DNA from: Rhyacophila brunnea
Lineage: Eukaryota > Arthropoda > Insecta > Trichoptera > Rhyacophilidae
Length of the DNA: 64,000 nt
Direction: 5' to 3'
Assembly: GCA_022495005.1 (NCBI GenBank)
Contig: JAGYXB010001575.1
Span: forward strand, 434,001-498,000
Shown: positions 1 to 11,002 of the stretch, piece after piece
Position numbering within the stretch: position 1 is the stretch's first letter
How the letters are laid out: every line of letters begins with the position of its first letter
The notes under the pieces: generated by a model
Database searches by the model: none
What the model saw: only the letters and a program-made list of their open reading frames with translations
Told to the model about the DNA's origin: nothing
Translations under genes and position numbers: made by a program

Positions 1-205
1 ATGAAAAGTTATTTCGAAAGAAATCCGTAAAAAGTAAAACACTATTATTGGTTGCTAGAGATCTGGGGTCCTAGCAACTAAATTATTATTATATACGTGA
101 GTTATTATGGAATTTTTTTTGATCGTTTAAGCTAGTCAAGTTAAGATTCAACAGAAAATTTCAACGTAGTATATAAAAAATTCTTTTTATCTTGTAATTA
201 TTTAT
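1..205 (+). repeat. Family-A interspersed repeat, right part, cut by window edge
   Basis: This is the 3' part of a repeat found again at 2673, 3566, 4474, 5394 (reverse), 11003, 46524 (reverse) and 51656. Shared landmarks are the hairpin GTTGCTA...TAGCAAC around 50-80, the ATATACGTG block and the ending TTTTTATCTTGTAATT. The left part lies outside the window. No protein is encoded. Confidence 0.8.
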
Positions 206-534
206 TATATTTATTTATAAAATTTATATATATTATTATAATATAAACAGGATAACAAAAGATAATGTAATAGTTTTAAATCGAACAAAAAGTATTCAGT
301 AGTGTTTAGACTAGGCTCATAAAGTTAGTACTGCAGGCGAAAAAATCTATCAGAAAAAATATATTTGCATATATACTCTTATTTTTTACAGTTAGCATAT
401 TGTCTTATCCGTAAGTAACAAAATATTGTCTGCATGCTGGCTGTGTTTGTAAACACAATATGTCATCATATCAGGGACAAAAGGTCTCGAATTTTGAGCA
501 TTGAGAATCGATATCTCCAACGAAGTTTATCTCA
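206..534. other. Unassigned AT-rich DNA
   Basis: I see no gene, no tRNA-like box and no inverted repeat here. The block at 441-460 is a little less AT-rich but unrecognised. Confidence 0.5.
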
Positions 535-612
535 CATGGCGGGGGGCGCAAGATATGGTGAAGGGCTAAGGGAAGTGACGTAATCTTGTGTTTGCTCTAT
601 GCTCAAATTCTT
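535..612 (+). mobile_element. Short LINE relic (GFRxRGRP-type)
   Basis: The run with GCGCAAGATATGG, GGGAAGTGACG and TTGTGTTTGCTCTATG matches, base by base with scattered changes, the end of the better preserved LINE fragments at 55140-55400 (+) and 8300-8575 (-). There the same bases encode the last residues after the GRP motif. It is only a tail scrap, with no usable frame. Confidence 0.45.
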
Positions 613-966
613 GAGCAAAATATGATGAAGTAAGTATGTTACACCAAGTCTGAAATAGTTGAGAAGGTTTTTCTTCACTGATGAAAGACTTACAAAGTAT
701 TTTAGTCCAAGAATACAGGACTTTTCGAAATTCATCGCGTCCCCTTAGTAGCAAAGTGTTAACACGTCGCCTCTTGTCCCAAGAACTTCGACAGGTAACA
801 CAGGCAAACACAGCCGCGTGTCTAGCATCAAGCCTTTAACCAGGTGTGAATGTTCTCGCTCGCTCTTTAAGTTTGTTAAGCTTTCAGCGCAGGTGTAAAT
901 TTGCACGACCACATTACACATAATGATCCAAATCAAACTCAAAGAAAATGTCAATTATTGTCAATA

Positions 967-1355
967 TATCGACCGTGTTTGGGAAAAGGGGCATTACCCT
1001 CGATTTTTCGAAAAGTGCATTTTATTAAATAATATTAACAATGTATACAACTAAATATACATTCTGTAAAAAGGAAGTAAGCGGCAAATGCCGAATTATT
1101 ATCTAAATTCTGGTTTTATTAAGTTTTAATTTAAGGAAAAAAACGTTTACCCTCAATTTTAATGATTTTTCTGTAATAACTTCGTTAATTATTATTAGAT
1201 CAAAAGATATTACACCAAATGATCAATCATTATGCACGCAATGTCTGTGCCTTTTTTTAAATATTGAACCAAAATCATGCAAAAAAACATTTTTTGCCCC
1301 TCCTGTAAAATTTGTTCTGTGAGGGTTACGCCCTTTTTCCTAAACAAAGTCGATA
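967..1355. mobile_element. TIR element L1 (MITE, TA target)
   Basis: The two ends are imperfect inverted repeats. The left begins TATCGACCGTGTTTGGGAAA and the reverse complement of the right begins TATCGACTTTGTTTAGGAAA, both followed by AGGGxxxTAACCCTC-like sequence. A TA flanks each end. The right half (1140-1340) also matches the right part of the 1.5-kb element at 57172-58714, so L1 looks like an internally deleted relative. No transposase is encoded. A TA target suggests Tc1/mariner-type mobilisation; that is inference. Confidence 0.75.
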
Positions 1356-1357
1356 TA

Positions 1358-2317
1358 GTAGCACCAAAGAAATAATGTTAATAAGAAATAAATTTAGAAT
1401 TAATCGTAATTCGGGATGGCTAAATAAAAAGGATTTCAAGTAATACACATTTATATTTTTATAAAAATCGATGTTTTTTAAAATAAATATAAAAAATATT
1501 AAAACGATGAATTAGTCAAAAATCTACACGGTGAAAAATTGAAACCTTAATAAACTAAATTTTAATAATAAATATGACCATAAAATATAATGTAATAATA
1601 ACGTAACTGTGGACATAAATATGTTACAAATTAACATTTTTTACATTTGCAAAAAATGTTTATCTTTGACTTAAAAAAAATATTTTTCTTTTGTTTTCAG
1701 ATACATATTTATTAAATAAGGTGATACATCAGTGAAACGGCAAATAATTTTCAACTATAGGTGCAACAAAATTTTGGACTAGCTGCCATTCGGAGAGAGA
1801 ACGTCGAGCTGCAAATACGTCAATTTGCGAACGTGGAGGTGTGAATACGTCAATTTGTTTCGTGATGGCGACGGGCGTATTAATTCTTAAATCGTGTAAA
1901 GATGACTAAAAACGTTACCCATTTACTTTAAAAAGAAAACATCTCGATGAATATATTATTATTGTTACTGGTAGAACATTAAATGTACACATGTTGGATT
2001 TATATGACAAATTATATTTCGTTTGACATGCGTCATTTGCACCCGCGACCCGCTATCCGCGCATCGCCTAGCCACGATCTTTTTAGACCTTGCTCAACTG
2101 AGGTATAGCCTTAATACAGATAAACTTGTAAATTATCAAAAAAATATCTCAAATTGCAAGCTTCGTATTTTTCCGCTAAGCGTCTCTGCTGGTATAAGAA
2201 CCCCCCTTAAATACTGGATACGCGTTTTGTTCACATAACAAACTTTTATGCATATTATAAAATATATACGTCACAATTATATTATTTAATATTCACTAAA
2301 TACGACGTGTTTAAGTT
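1358..2317. other. AT-rich spacer with a short direct repeat
   Basis: Apart from the direct repeat AATACGTCAATTTG at about 1816 and 1851, and a less AT-rich patch at 2025-2110, I see nothing that can be named. Frames here are short and lack recognisable motifs. Confidence 0.4.
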
Positions 2318-2672
2318 TATCCCACATTTCTCCACACTTGACATCTGAAACCTGTTATACCACACCCGGTAGAGTAAGCCAGTTTTCACCAATTTTATGT
2401 ATTACAAAATAGCAATGTTTATAACCTACTAAACCGCTGAATTAAATATCAGAGTGGGTCAGCATATTTATTCCAGCTAACTCTCATCCTTTTACCCTTT
2501 TTATATTTATTATTCATCTGGATACTTTGTATTTTCCTCTTTTAACGATTTTTAATAACTCTCCAATATATTCTTTATAACTGTATTTAATATTTAATCT
2601 AATTTAATTTGATTTGATGTATTATTTTTTTTGTGTCCGTCTGTTATTGGGACCATCATATATTATTATTTT

Positions 2673-3147
2673 ATTACAACGTTTTTATTAGCTCGTATTC
2701 TTTTTTGTCCGGTGGTTGTTTGTCCAGTACAAAGCTTGCAATCGATTTTTAACTAACTTTCCGACTACCTAGACATTTGAAACTTTTAGAATATATCAGA
2801 AGACAATGCCAATGCATTCTCTTAATACTTTTAGCCATCTTTAAGCAGAATTGAATTCATTTTCAGTTAATTCTGTTTTGTATAGAAAGTTATTTCAGAA
2901 AAAATCCTTAAAAAGTAAAAGACTATTATTGGTTGCTAAGGGGGTGGTTCTAGTAACTAAATTATTAATATATACGTGCGTCACTGTGGAAATCAAAATG
3001 AAATGTCAAAATGGCATTTCGGTATTCTATATTTGTTTGTTTTTTTATTTACTTCATATCAAGTACAAGTTTGAGCATATAGAGCATATAATTCGACAGA
3101 AAATTTAAAAACGTTGTATATAAAAAAGTTATTTTTATCTTGTAATT
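2673..3147 (+). repeat. Family-A repeat, full length (first tandem copy)
   Basis: It runs from ATTACAACGTTTTTATTAGC to ATCTTGTAATT, about 475 bp. The outermost bases ATTACAA are inverted at the two ends and ACAACGTTTTTA is inverted slightly further in, so a short-TIR MITE is possible. The second tandem copy is at 3566-4040. Confidence 0.75.
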
Positions 3148-3565
3148 ATTCTATATTATAATTATACTTATTATTCTTTGTGATTGATCCTGTTGGTTGG
3201 CCTAAATATTTATCCCACATTTCTCCACACTTGACATCTGAAACCTGTTATACCACACCCGGTAGAGTAAGCCAGTTTTCACCAATTTTATGTATTACAA
3301 AATAGCAATGTTTATAACCTACTAAACCGCTGAATTAAATATCAGAGTGGGTCAGCATATTTATTCCAGCTAACTCTCATCCTTTTACCCTTTTTATATT
3401 TATTATTCATCTGGATACTTTGTATTTTCCTCTTTTAACGATTTTTAATAACTCTCCAATATATTCTTTATAACTGTATTTAATATTTAATCTAATTTAA
3501 TTTGATTTGATGTATTATTTTTTTTGTGTCCGTCTGTTATTGGGACCATCATATATTATTATTTT

Positions 3566-4040
3566 ATTACAACGTTTTTATTAGCTCGTATTCTTTTTTG
3601 TCCGGTGGTTGTTTGTCCAGTACAAAGCTTGCAATCGATTTTTAACTAACTTTCCGACTACCTAGACATTTGAAACTTTTAGAATATATCAGAAGACAAT
3701 GCCAATGCATTCTCTTAATACTTTTAGCCATCTTTAAGCAGAATTGAATTCATTTTCAGTTAATTCTGTTTTGTATAGAAAGTTATTTCAGAAAAAATCC
3801 TTAAAAAGTAAAAGACTATTATTGGTTGCTAAGGGGGTGGTTCTAGTAACTAAATTATTAATATATACGTGCGTCACTGTGGAAATCAAAATGAAATGTC
3901 AAAATGGCATTTCGGTATTCTATATTTGTTTGTTTTTTTATTTACTTCATATCAAGTACAAGTTTGAGCATATAGAGCATATAATTCGACAGAAAATTTA
4001 AAAACGTTGTATATAAAAAAGTTATTTTTATCTTGTAATT
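3566..4040 (+). repeat. Family-A repeat, second tandem copy
   Basis: Same sequence as 2673-3147 at an offset of 893, inside the tandem duplication. Confidence 0.8.
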
Positions 4041-4473
4041 ATTCTATATTATAATTATACTTATTATTCTTTGTGATTGATCCTGTTGGTTGGCCTAAAT
4101 ATTTTTTTAACTGGTTTACGTTTCAATACAGCTTTTATAATACATCCGATGAATTATAATTAACCTAACACATTTATTTAATAACACATGACAGTGATCT
4201 CAAAAAAATATGAATAATGATTCAGAAAAAAAAGCATTGGATCGTCCGGTGTAATATAATCAGCAAGCTTGTTAATGCGTTGATTTGAAATTACTGCAGT
4301 GGACGATGCAGTGTGGATACAATGTGCAATCGCAGATTTCGAAGTCGTTGGGAAAGCGTACTGCAATTATATTACTGATAAATGATAGCATTATAACTGC
4401 AACAAATTGTTAAATGTTGATTTTAAACAATTAACAAAAAAGTTATTAAGTATAATATTTTCGTGGTTATTCA

Positions 4474-4954
4474 TTTTACAACATTTTTATTAGCTCGTAT
4501 TCTTTTTTTTCATGTGGTTGTTTGTCCAGTAAAAATCTTTCAATCGATTTTTAACTAACTTCCCAAGTAGTTACACATTTGAAACTTTTAGAATACATCA
4601 GAACACGACGCCAATGCATTTTTTTAATACTTTTAGCCATCTTTAAGCAGAATTGAATTCATTTTCAGTTAATTCTATTTTGTATGGAAATTTATTTTAA
4701 AAAAATCCGTAAAAAGTAAAAGACTATTATTGGTTGCTGAGGGGGTGGCCCTAGCAAATAAATTATTAATATATACGTGCGTTACTATGGAAATCAAAAT
4801 AAAATGTCAGAATGACATTTCAGTATACTATACTTGTTTGTTTGTTGGTTTTTTATTTACTTCATTTCAAGTAAAAGTTTGAGCATATTAAGCATAATAA
4901 TTGAACAGAAAATTTTAAAACGTTGTATATAAAAAGTTCTTTTTATCTGGTAAT
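4474..4954 (+). repeat. Family-A repeat, diverged copy
   Basis: The copy has the same order of blocks as 2673-3147 but many substitutions and small indels, so it is an independent, older insertion and not part of the tandem array. Its end reads TTTTTATCTGGTAATG. Confidence 0.75.
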
Positions 4955-5207
4955 GTATCAAACCCTAGTTTTTAAAGGTTTCCATTTGATGATTTGAAAA
5001 TTTTAAATTCTTAATTGAACATCCCTTGAAAAATTCTTGAAACATATTATATTATGCCTGACAGGACATTATTGTAAAGTGCTTCAGTTGTATGATTACT
5101 AGTTAATTTTGTCGTAATTGAGTAGGTAAATTATATTGAACGCAATCCAATAAATGAAGGTTCGTGTTATTATTATATATGTTTAATTATGTATTTTTTT
5201 TCACGCA

Positions 5208-5397
5208 CATGATGGCAGAGCGGCTTACGTGTCAGCTTATAATGTCGTGGGCCCCAAACTCGAATCCTGGGTCTGACAAATACATACCTATATTGTTTTT
5301 CAATTTGTGTTTGGAGTCAGTATATGAACTTAATAGGTTGTGCAAGTGGCTAACATCCATTTCTCATAAAAACAAAAATATGTAAATACAAACCTAC
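5208..5397 (+). mobile_element. tRNA-derived SINE, family C, copy 1
   Basis: The head GATGGCAGAGCGGCTTACG resembles a tRNA A box and ACTCGAATCCTGG a B box, as in RNA polymerase III promoters. The body has the family marks TTTTTCAATTTGTGT, TTAATAGGTTG and CTAACATCCATTTCTC. It ends before the usual TAGGATCGGACATGG tail, and family A begins at once on the other strand. Confidence 0.8.
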
Positions 5398-5846
5398 AAT
5401 CTTTTTATAAACAACGTTTTTAAATTTTCTATTGAATTATTATGCTCAATATGCTCAAACTTGTACTTGATATGAAGTAAATAAAAAACAAACAAACAAA
5501 TATAGAATACTGAAATGTCATTTTGATATTTCATTTTGATTTCCACAGTAACGCACGTATATATTAATAATTTAGTTGCTAGGACCACTCCCTTAGCAAC
5601 CAATAATAGTCTTTTACTTTTTACGGATTTTTCTGAAATAGTTTTCCAAACATAACAGATACAGAATTAACTGAAAATGAATTCAATTCTGCTTAAAGAT
5701 GGCTAAAAGTATTAAAAAAATGCATTGGCATCGTGTTCTGGTATATTCTAAATGTTTCAAATGTCTAGCTAGTCGGGAAACTAGTTAAAAATCGATTGCA
5801 AGATTTGAACTGGACAAACAACCACTAGACAAACAAGAATACACGA
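5394..5846 (-). repeat. Family-A repeat, reverse copy
   Basis: Read on the minus strand it follows the family-A order: TTGTCC, CAATCGATTTTTAACTA, CATCTTTAAGCAGAATTGAA, the GTTGCTA hairpin, the ATATACGTGCG block and AAACGTTG. It abuts the SINE at 5208-5397. Confidence 0.75.
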
Positions 5847-5989
5847 ACACTCCAATCGATTGTGGTGGGGAATACTGAAATCAGATGAATAGGTTTGATG
5901 GAGAACAGCAGCAAAAAGAAGGATCCAGTAGAGGACACCTTTGAAGAAAAACAAATAGCGTAGATAATACAATGACATATTTCATTCAC

Positions 5990-6672
5990 GTTCATGTTTA
6001 AACACGCACGTTAAAATGATCTTACTCCCTACTTCATTTATCTTTTGTCAATTTATGGGTACGGCCGTATGTTGTAGCTTAGTCACTGGAAAATGCCAAT
6101 AGAAATGGCGTATTTCAAAAAAATACTACCTTATTCTTAGGTCAATAATTATTATAAAGCAAACATTATTCTTAGAATGTTTATCACATTTGAATGGTTA
6201 AAGACATAGCTTATAATCAATATCTTTAAAATTATCATTAAATGTGTAAATCTTGCCTATTTTTTGAATAATAAAATGCCTAATTCTTGTCAAATTTGGG
6301 ATCAGAGAGATTATCAATATAATTTTTTATTGTAAATATTTCACTATAATAATGTCGATATAAATTTTACTAATGGTTTTGTAAATGCTTTTAAAAATTA
6401 ATAAAAATCTTAACACCACTGCACATGGATGTACCGAAATATGACTATATTCTAAAACATTAGAGCGATTGGTTTAAAAGAATACTATTTTATGTAATAA
6501 AAATACTTTATGCAGTCATCAAATGTTTAAAATAAATATAAAGTATAATAAGGCTTCAAAATTATGTAAATATATTATCTACAACGTTTAAGGAATGTCC
6601 AGGATCATGCTTTGAAAATAGCATAAAAGCTCCATTTGGACGTACGCTGAGAATGTGGGCCGGTAAAGAATT
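5990..6672 (-). repeat. Family-B repeat, copy 1
   Basis: About 0.68 kb shared with 33639-34252 (+), 37788-38465 (+) and 43112-43545 (-). Landmarks are CTACAACATACGGCCGTA near one end, GAATTAGGCATTTTATTATT in the middle and CAAAGCATGATCC near the other end. The two ends (ACATGTTTAAACACGCACG and ACATTCTCAGCGTACG in inverted sense) are weakly alike, so a degenerate TIR element is likely. Frames with VCCSLTTG-like peptides recur only because the DNA repeats. Confidence 0.75.
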
Positions 6673-7274
6673 TGACCAATGTAAAATATGACATTCAAAG
6701 AATATTTTTTCAATTCCAACCTCCCATACTTTTGTAAATTAAAATAATGTAGTGTATTGTTTTGTAATAAAATACCGGCGTGAATGTATGCAAATTTTCT
6801 CGAACAACAATTTATTCGATATGACAAAATCGAATTGCGTACCAACCTACTTAAATAAATGCAGTTCAAGAAATTGACAAACATCAACGTTGACAAGGGT
6901 CAGAAATAATTGAATAGTAATTATATTATATTAAAGATTTTATTATAAAAATACTGCAAATAAAACTATTGTAAAGTATTCTATATAAGTTTTAACACCA
7001 ATATAAATACCTAAATGAGTATCAATTAAGTTGTCATCTACACAGTAGACACCTAAATGAGTGCGCTCGTAAAATTTCCATAATAACTAAAAGGCAAATA
7101 TTAAAATAAAAGCACCCTCTAATTACATAGGTACCGCATTCTCGACAATAAGGCATACGTCAAAACTACATTTTGTAATTCATATCTTTTATTATTGGTT
7201 CATCGGTTATTATCGGAAAGCGAAATACTAAATTATAATGTCAAGTGATATTAATCTTATTTTAGGTTTATATG
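6673..7274. other. Unassigned AT-rich DNA
   Basis: I see no gene and no inverted repeat that stands out. ACACCxAxATxxATACCTAAATGAGT occurs in two near copies around 6992-7058, a minor direct repeat. Confidence 0.4.
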
Positions 7275-7337
7275 CCAAATCATCACCATCAGCAAGGGTC
7301 AATCCACTGCTTGAATTCTTCCACTTTTCTCGGTTCC
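7275..7337 (-). mobile_element. RTE LINE 3' scrap
   Basis: CATCACCATCAGCAAGGGTC followed by AATCCACTGCTTGA is the reverse complement of the conserved 3' end of the RTE copies at 25397 and 50726, which encode QQWIDSG and stop just before a short TGA-type repeat. Only the last few codons remain. Confidence 0.5.
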
Positions 7338-7343
7338 TAACCT

Positions 7344-7457
7344 AACCTAATAGGTTGAGCAAGTGCATTTTTCGTAAAAAAAAAAACTAAATCTGTTAAT
7401 ACAAACTTCCACTCTGTGGAGGCCCATATTATGATCTTATTAGGATCGGACATGGTT
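7344..7457 (+). mobile_element. SINE family C, 3' part only
   Basis: AATAGGTTGAGCAAGTG, GTGGAGGCCCAT and TATTAGGATCGGACATGG are the body and tail of the family-C SINE. The tRNA-like head is missing, and CCTAACCTAACC precedes the truncated start. Confidence 0.75.
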
Positions 7458-7740
7458 AAAAAAAACCAACAACCAAACTTCATGAGTTCGTCTATCTGGT
7501 TGGTTTTAGGGTATCCTTGTTGTACTCATACGTATACATAATAAATTATAATCAACTCAAATAAAAATATATAAACAGTGTCCACACGTGTTTCAGTTAG
7601 TGACCTACATAAAAAATCACAAAAATAATTAAAAAGTTGACATATCTTTGTTTAAAGTAAGTGAAAATTTAAACTTCAAAACCATGAAATACGATATTAT
7701 ATTCCAAAAATTCTCATGAAAGATAGTTGTTTTAACAATG

Positions 7741-8080
7741 TATCGGAGAAATTTCACTGTGGCGTCTTGCGGCAAGCATTAGTTGGTTAATTTTATGTCA
7801 TGTTGTTTCGCTGTCCAGCGCCGTGGAAGTGGATGGTATCTTTTCAATGGTAACACTATTTGGTTGGTAGCATCTTGCCGCCCTTTCTTCGGCGCGGATT
7901 TATAATAGCCGACGCACGTCGTCGCTCGTTACGTGAACTCCGCTACTTGTTACAATGTACCTAACGGCAATATTTTACTAGTGATAGCGGCCGATTGTTG
8001 TAATATTATAATCTATACTATGTATTATTTATTTGTAATAGATATTTACTTTACCTAATAAAACGATATTAGTATGGGTC
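7741..8080 (+). promoter_or_regulatory. Promoter-like or solo-LTR-like patch
   Basis: This patch is clearly richer in G and C than its surroundings. It holds a TATA-like TTTATAATA at about 7889 followed by GCCGACGCACGTCGTCGCTCG, and an AATAAA at about 8058. TATA box, GC-rich leader and polyadenylation signal within about 170 bp is the layout of an LTR. I could not find a duplicated partner, a convincing TG...CA boundary or a target duplication. It could equally be an isolated promoter. Confidence 0.25.
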
Positions 8081-8299
8081 CTCTTAACCTTTTGGAAGCA
8101 AACACTCAATCAGAACCTATAAAATCTCTATACTCTGGACAAGATAACTAACATCACATTCATTTTTTTGTTTTTTTGTAAAGTAATTTATTCTACCACC
8201 ATAAGGAAATGTTTAATGGAATATATGATAATAATGCTGTAATGACATAAACGACAATTTTCAAGTTATATCTCCATTCATTTATTGAATGCAAGGACC

Positions 8300-8575
8300 C
8301 GAGCGGTAATGTGTCGGCTTCTTCTTCTTCTTGGCATAAGGAAAGCACAAGTTTGCGCCACTTCCCTCGACCCATCGCCAACTTTTGCGCCTCCCGCCAT
8401 TCCAGACCTGCAACGCGTAGATCGCTTTTGTAGCACCACTTCAGAGTGAAGGAGGGCCGGCCACGATGACGGAACCCTTGAGGCTGTGCCACAAGAGTAC
8501 GTAGTGTCGCACTCTTTGGCGGCATCCGGAACACAAGTCCCAGCCACGTAATACGTCTCTTCGTGATCACGTAAA
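8300..8575 (-). mobile_element. LINE ORF C-terminal fragment (FRMPPKSATL type)
   Basis: The minus strand reads about 90 codons starting near 8570: ITWLGLVFRMPPKS, then LVAQPQGFRHRGRP, then WCYKSDLRVAGLEW and RGKWRKLVL. This is the region after the reverse transcriptase of a non-LTR retrotransposon, recognisable by the WLGHxxRM and RGRP motifs. The plus-strand copy at 55140-55400 and the eroded copy at 48924-49133 share it. The element is 5'-truncated and lacks polymerase motifs. The RTE clade is most likely, by analogy. Confidence 0.7.
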
Positions 8576-9148
8576 TCCCCGAAGACTGCTATGTCGGCTT
8601 ACAAAGTCATAGTTTTTAGGCTTGTATTCCAGGTCTTTTAAAATCACAGGTTATTTTTTAATGTGTGCTTGGATCTAGAGAATAGACTGAGCAGTAACTA
8701 AAACCTTTTCTCGTAAAACAATAATCATTAGATCTACATCGGATTGTAGAGCCAATTAAATAATCAGTTAGTTTGTACGTATGATCCATTTTGTACAAAC
8801 AATTTTTATCCATATCTTCTTCAATTGCAAGAGGTTAGAAGTACCTGACTGCAACAATACAATAATAAAAATATAAATTCTATAATACTTACTTACTAAT
8901 GGCTCTTAGATTTCTCTATTCTTCAGTCTGAGCCATCGTATACAGATGTCTTTAAAAATTCCCTTTCGTATTAACTCAAAATGTAATACAATAACTTCTA
9001 AATATTATAACGATTGTAATATTTACATAACGAATTCAGTAGGAAACTTGTAATTTACGTGTATTATTAATTTATAATAAACATTTCTTTTTCAAACAAT
9101 ACGGCATTATTATGATCAAATTTATTTTACTGCCAACTTAAATAAATA
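8576..9148. other. Unassigned AT-rich DNA
   Basis: No gene or named repeat is visible between the LINE fragment and the SINE at 9150. Confidence 0.4.
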
Positions 9149-9149
9149 G

Positions 9150-9365
9150 GCGGCTCTCGTGGTGCAGTGCGAAAGGCGATTGCCTTCCACCCGAGAGTTC
9201 CTGGGTTCGATTCCCGGTTAGGACACACAATATTTATGTGTTTGTCTCAAAGCCTGGGTATTTGTGATTGTTAAAAATTACTAACAACCACATTGTACGA
9301 AAAATCAAGGACATGGTTAATAATAATTCTAAAAATATAAAAAAACTTAAATAAATAAAAAAAAA
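9150..9365 (+). mobile_element. tRNA-derived SINE, second family
   Basis: The head GGCTCTCGTGGTGCAGTGCG acts as an A-box region and GGTTCGATTC (9204-9213) is a perfect B box, with CTGGGTTCGATTCCCGG able to form the T-arm. An unrelated body follows (GTTAAAAATTACTAACAACC, ACATGGTTAATAATAATTC) and an A-rich tail ending in a run of A at about 9358-9366. A real tRNA gene is ruled out by the missing anticodon-arm geometry and the long body. It differs from family C in body sequence. Confidence 0.8.
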
Positions 9366-9420
9366 ACTTTTAAAAACCCGTTTAAGTGCAATTAATTTTA
9401 ATATTGTACAGTGAGTACGT

Positions 9421-9716
9421 ATGAGGAATAAGTGGATAAGGAAACCGACAAGGGTTTGCGATGTAATAGAGTTTGCTAAAAACCTCAAATGGAAATGGGC
9501 TGGCATATAGCTACGAAGAATGGACAATCATTGGACAAATTTAGTCATCCAGTGGTATCCAAAAAGTACAAAACGTCCGCAGGGTGGACCTAGTGGCCGC
9601 TGGATCGATGAAATGATAAAGTTATGTGGAAGTACGTGGTAATGCAACGCACGAGAAAAGTGGAATCAGCTTGGAGAGGCCTTCATCCTGCAGTGGATAG
9701 ATTTAGGCTGATGATG
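9421..9716 (+). mobile_element. RTE LINE 3' fragment
   Basis: The plus strand gives NKWIRKPTRVCDVIEFAK, then LKWKWAG, WTNLVIQWYPKSTKRPQGG and SGRWIDEMIKLCGSTW, which is the post-polymerase tail of an RTE-type element. Frameshifts and stops (for example in GWHIAT...) break it. The fragment ends at a TGATGATGATGATCATGATG tail. The close relative at 50726-51135 shows the fuller tail. Confidence 0.8.
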
Positions 9717-10400
9717 ATGATCATGATGCATTCAAGCTATTATCAACGCTGTGACAGATGGGCTTATTTTAGTTCTGATTTTAATACATTAATATTCTTT
9801 ATACGTAATTTGGAACACCTCAGAAACACCCCTATTAGAATAAATATTGGTACGGAGCAACAGTCTAATGCGCATCCATTGGATTGCATTGTGTGAAATC
9901 CAATGAATGCGTTTTCGACTCCAGATTTAGTGTTAAAAATTATATAGGTATACATATTTTATAACCAATACTATATTATTATTTAAGCCCATGACTTATT
10001 CGTTGATTAAAAAATAGTTTAATATTCTTAGATTAATGGAATTTACTATAAAATGATTCATTAATAAATAATGATTCAAAATATATTTTAGAAAACAAAA
10101 TTTTCTGCTAATGAAAGAATATTGTAATTTTCTTTAAGTAAGAACACATTCTTTATCCAATTATAAAAATACGATAATATATCAATCAATAAAACATTTC
10201 CAATCTTCGAACAAAAAAATCTCCCTGTTAAATCCATTTCGCGAGTTGACGTGATCGGGTTACCAATACAAATTTCGGCGAGGTCTTTCAATAAAATTGC
10301 ATAGCGAACATACGAGAGGCTTGCAAACAAGGGTTGCTCTGTTTTGTGAATGTTTCTGTAGTTGTTCTTGTTTTTGTAGTTGAATTTTTTGTGTAAAGAT
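9717..10400. other. AT-rich spacer
   Basis: Nothing nameable. An inverted word pair CCATTGGATTGCATTG / AATCCAATGAATGCG at 9876-9912 may form a short stem. Confidence 0.35.
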
Positions 10401-10407
10401 GTAGTAG

Positions 10408-10506
10408 ATGGAAGATATTAGTGTTTTCGCCGCTCGCGCGCAAGTTGACTTCTTTGATTTGGATGCGTCCGGGAGATACGTAACGTCAGAGGCACGCAAC
10501 AAATGA
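10408..10506 (+). CDS. Unrecognised 32-codon frame, possible first exon
   Basis: An ATG opens MEDISVFAARAQVDFF, continues DLDASGRY and stops at 10504-10506. Composition here is less AT-rich than around it, with CGCTCGCGCGC. Straight after the GRY codons lies GTAACG, which could serve as a weak splice donor, so this could be a coding first exon instead of a complete peptide. I do not recognise the sequence and saw no downstream exon. A chance frame in a transposon relic is equally possible. Confidence 0.15.
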   Translation: MEDISVFAARAQVDFFDLDASGRYVTSEARNK

Positions 10507-10997
10507 AACTCGATAAATTATATTAATATTATATTTTAATTATATTAAAAATTAATTATCCTGTACCACACCATCGATAACAGTTATATAGTGATATCAT
10601 TAATTCTTTATATAATGTATACTGACAGAAACATCTATGATTTTAATTTGTCTGGCGAGAACTGAATGCCAGCCATTTATTCAAAGTCTTATAAACAAAA
10701 TCATGTAAATTTGCTAGACCCTTGATTCAAGCCCAAAGCCCACAACTTCATAAACCGACACGTTACTGTTCGGCCATCGCGGGCGTATTATTTGCCATTT
10801 GCTAGTTACCTACGTAGTATGAGAAAACTTATGAAAATCAATATTTATCTTTTGGACACAGGTTATTACGTAATAATAATTCAATACAATTAAAATAAAT
10901 ACAAATCAGAATCCTCATCTATATTTGTAAATATTTAGCCTATGTATGTTTTCTGTACAGTTTACTGGGAAGAAAAGGGAATGATATTCCATTAAAC
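10507..10997. other. Unassigned AT-rich DNA
   Basis: No gene or clear repeat found before the family-A copy. Confidence 0.35.
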
Positions 10998-11002
10998 ATA
11001 TT

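Larger units (their letters stand above)
2318..4103. repeat. 893-bp tandem duplication, two copies
   Basis: Bases 2318-3210 and 3211-4103 appear identical throughout as far as I could compare by eye, with a constant offset of 893. The unit carries unique-looking sequence (TCCCACATTTCTCCACAC...) followed by a complete family-A repeat. The junction is direct: ...CCTAAATATT runs straight into TATCCCACATTTC. An 85-codon frame at 2851-3108 recurs unchanged at 3744-4001, but it runs through repeat DNA and has no family features. Either the duplication is very recent or it is an assembly artefact. Confidence 0.9.

Noticed and set aside
2851..4001. Identical 85-codon frames at 2851-3108 and 3744-4001 as a duplicated gene
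   Set aside because: They lie in the family-A repeat and are identical only because the 893-bp DNA segment is duplicated. Other family-A copies do not keep the frame.
7741..8080. Confident call of an LTR retrotransposon
   Set aside because: No paired LTR, primer-binding site, polypurine tract or Gag/Pol reading nearby; only the promoter-like layout is visible.
9160..9228. tRNA gene with GGTTCGATTC B box
   Set aside because: The cloverleaf outside the T arm is incomplete, and an unrelated 150-bp body with an A-rich tail follows, as in a SINE.
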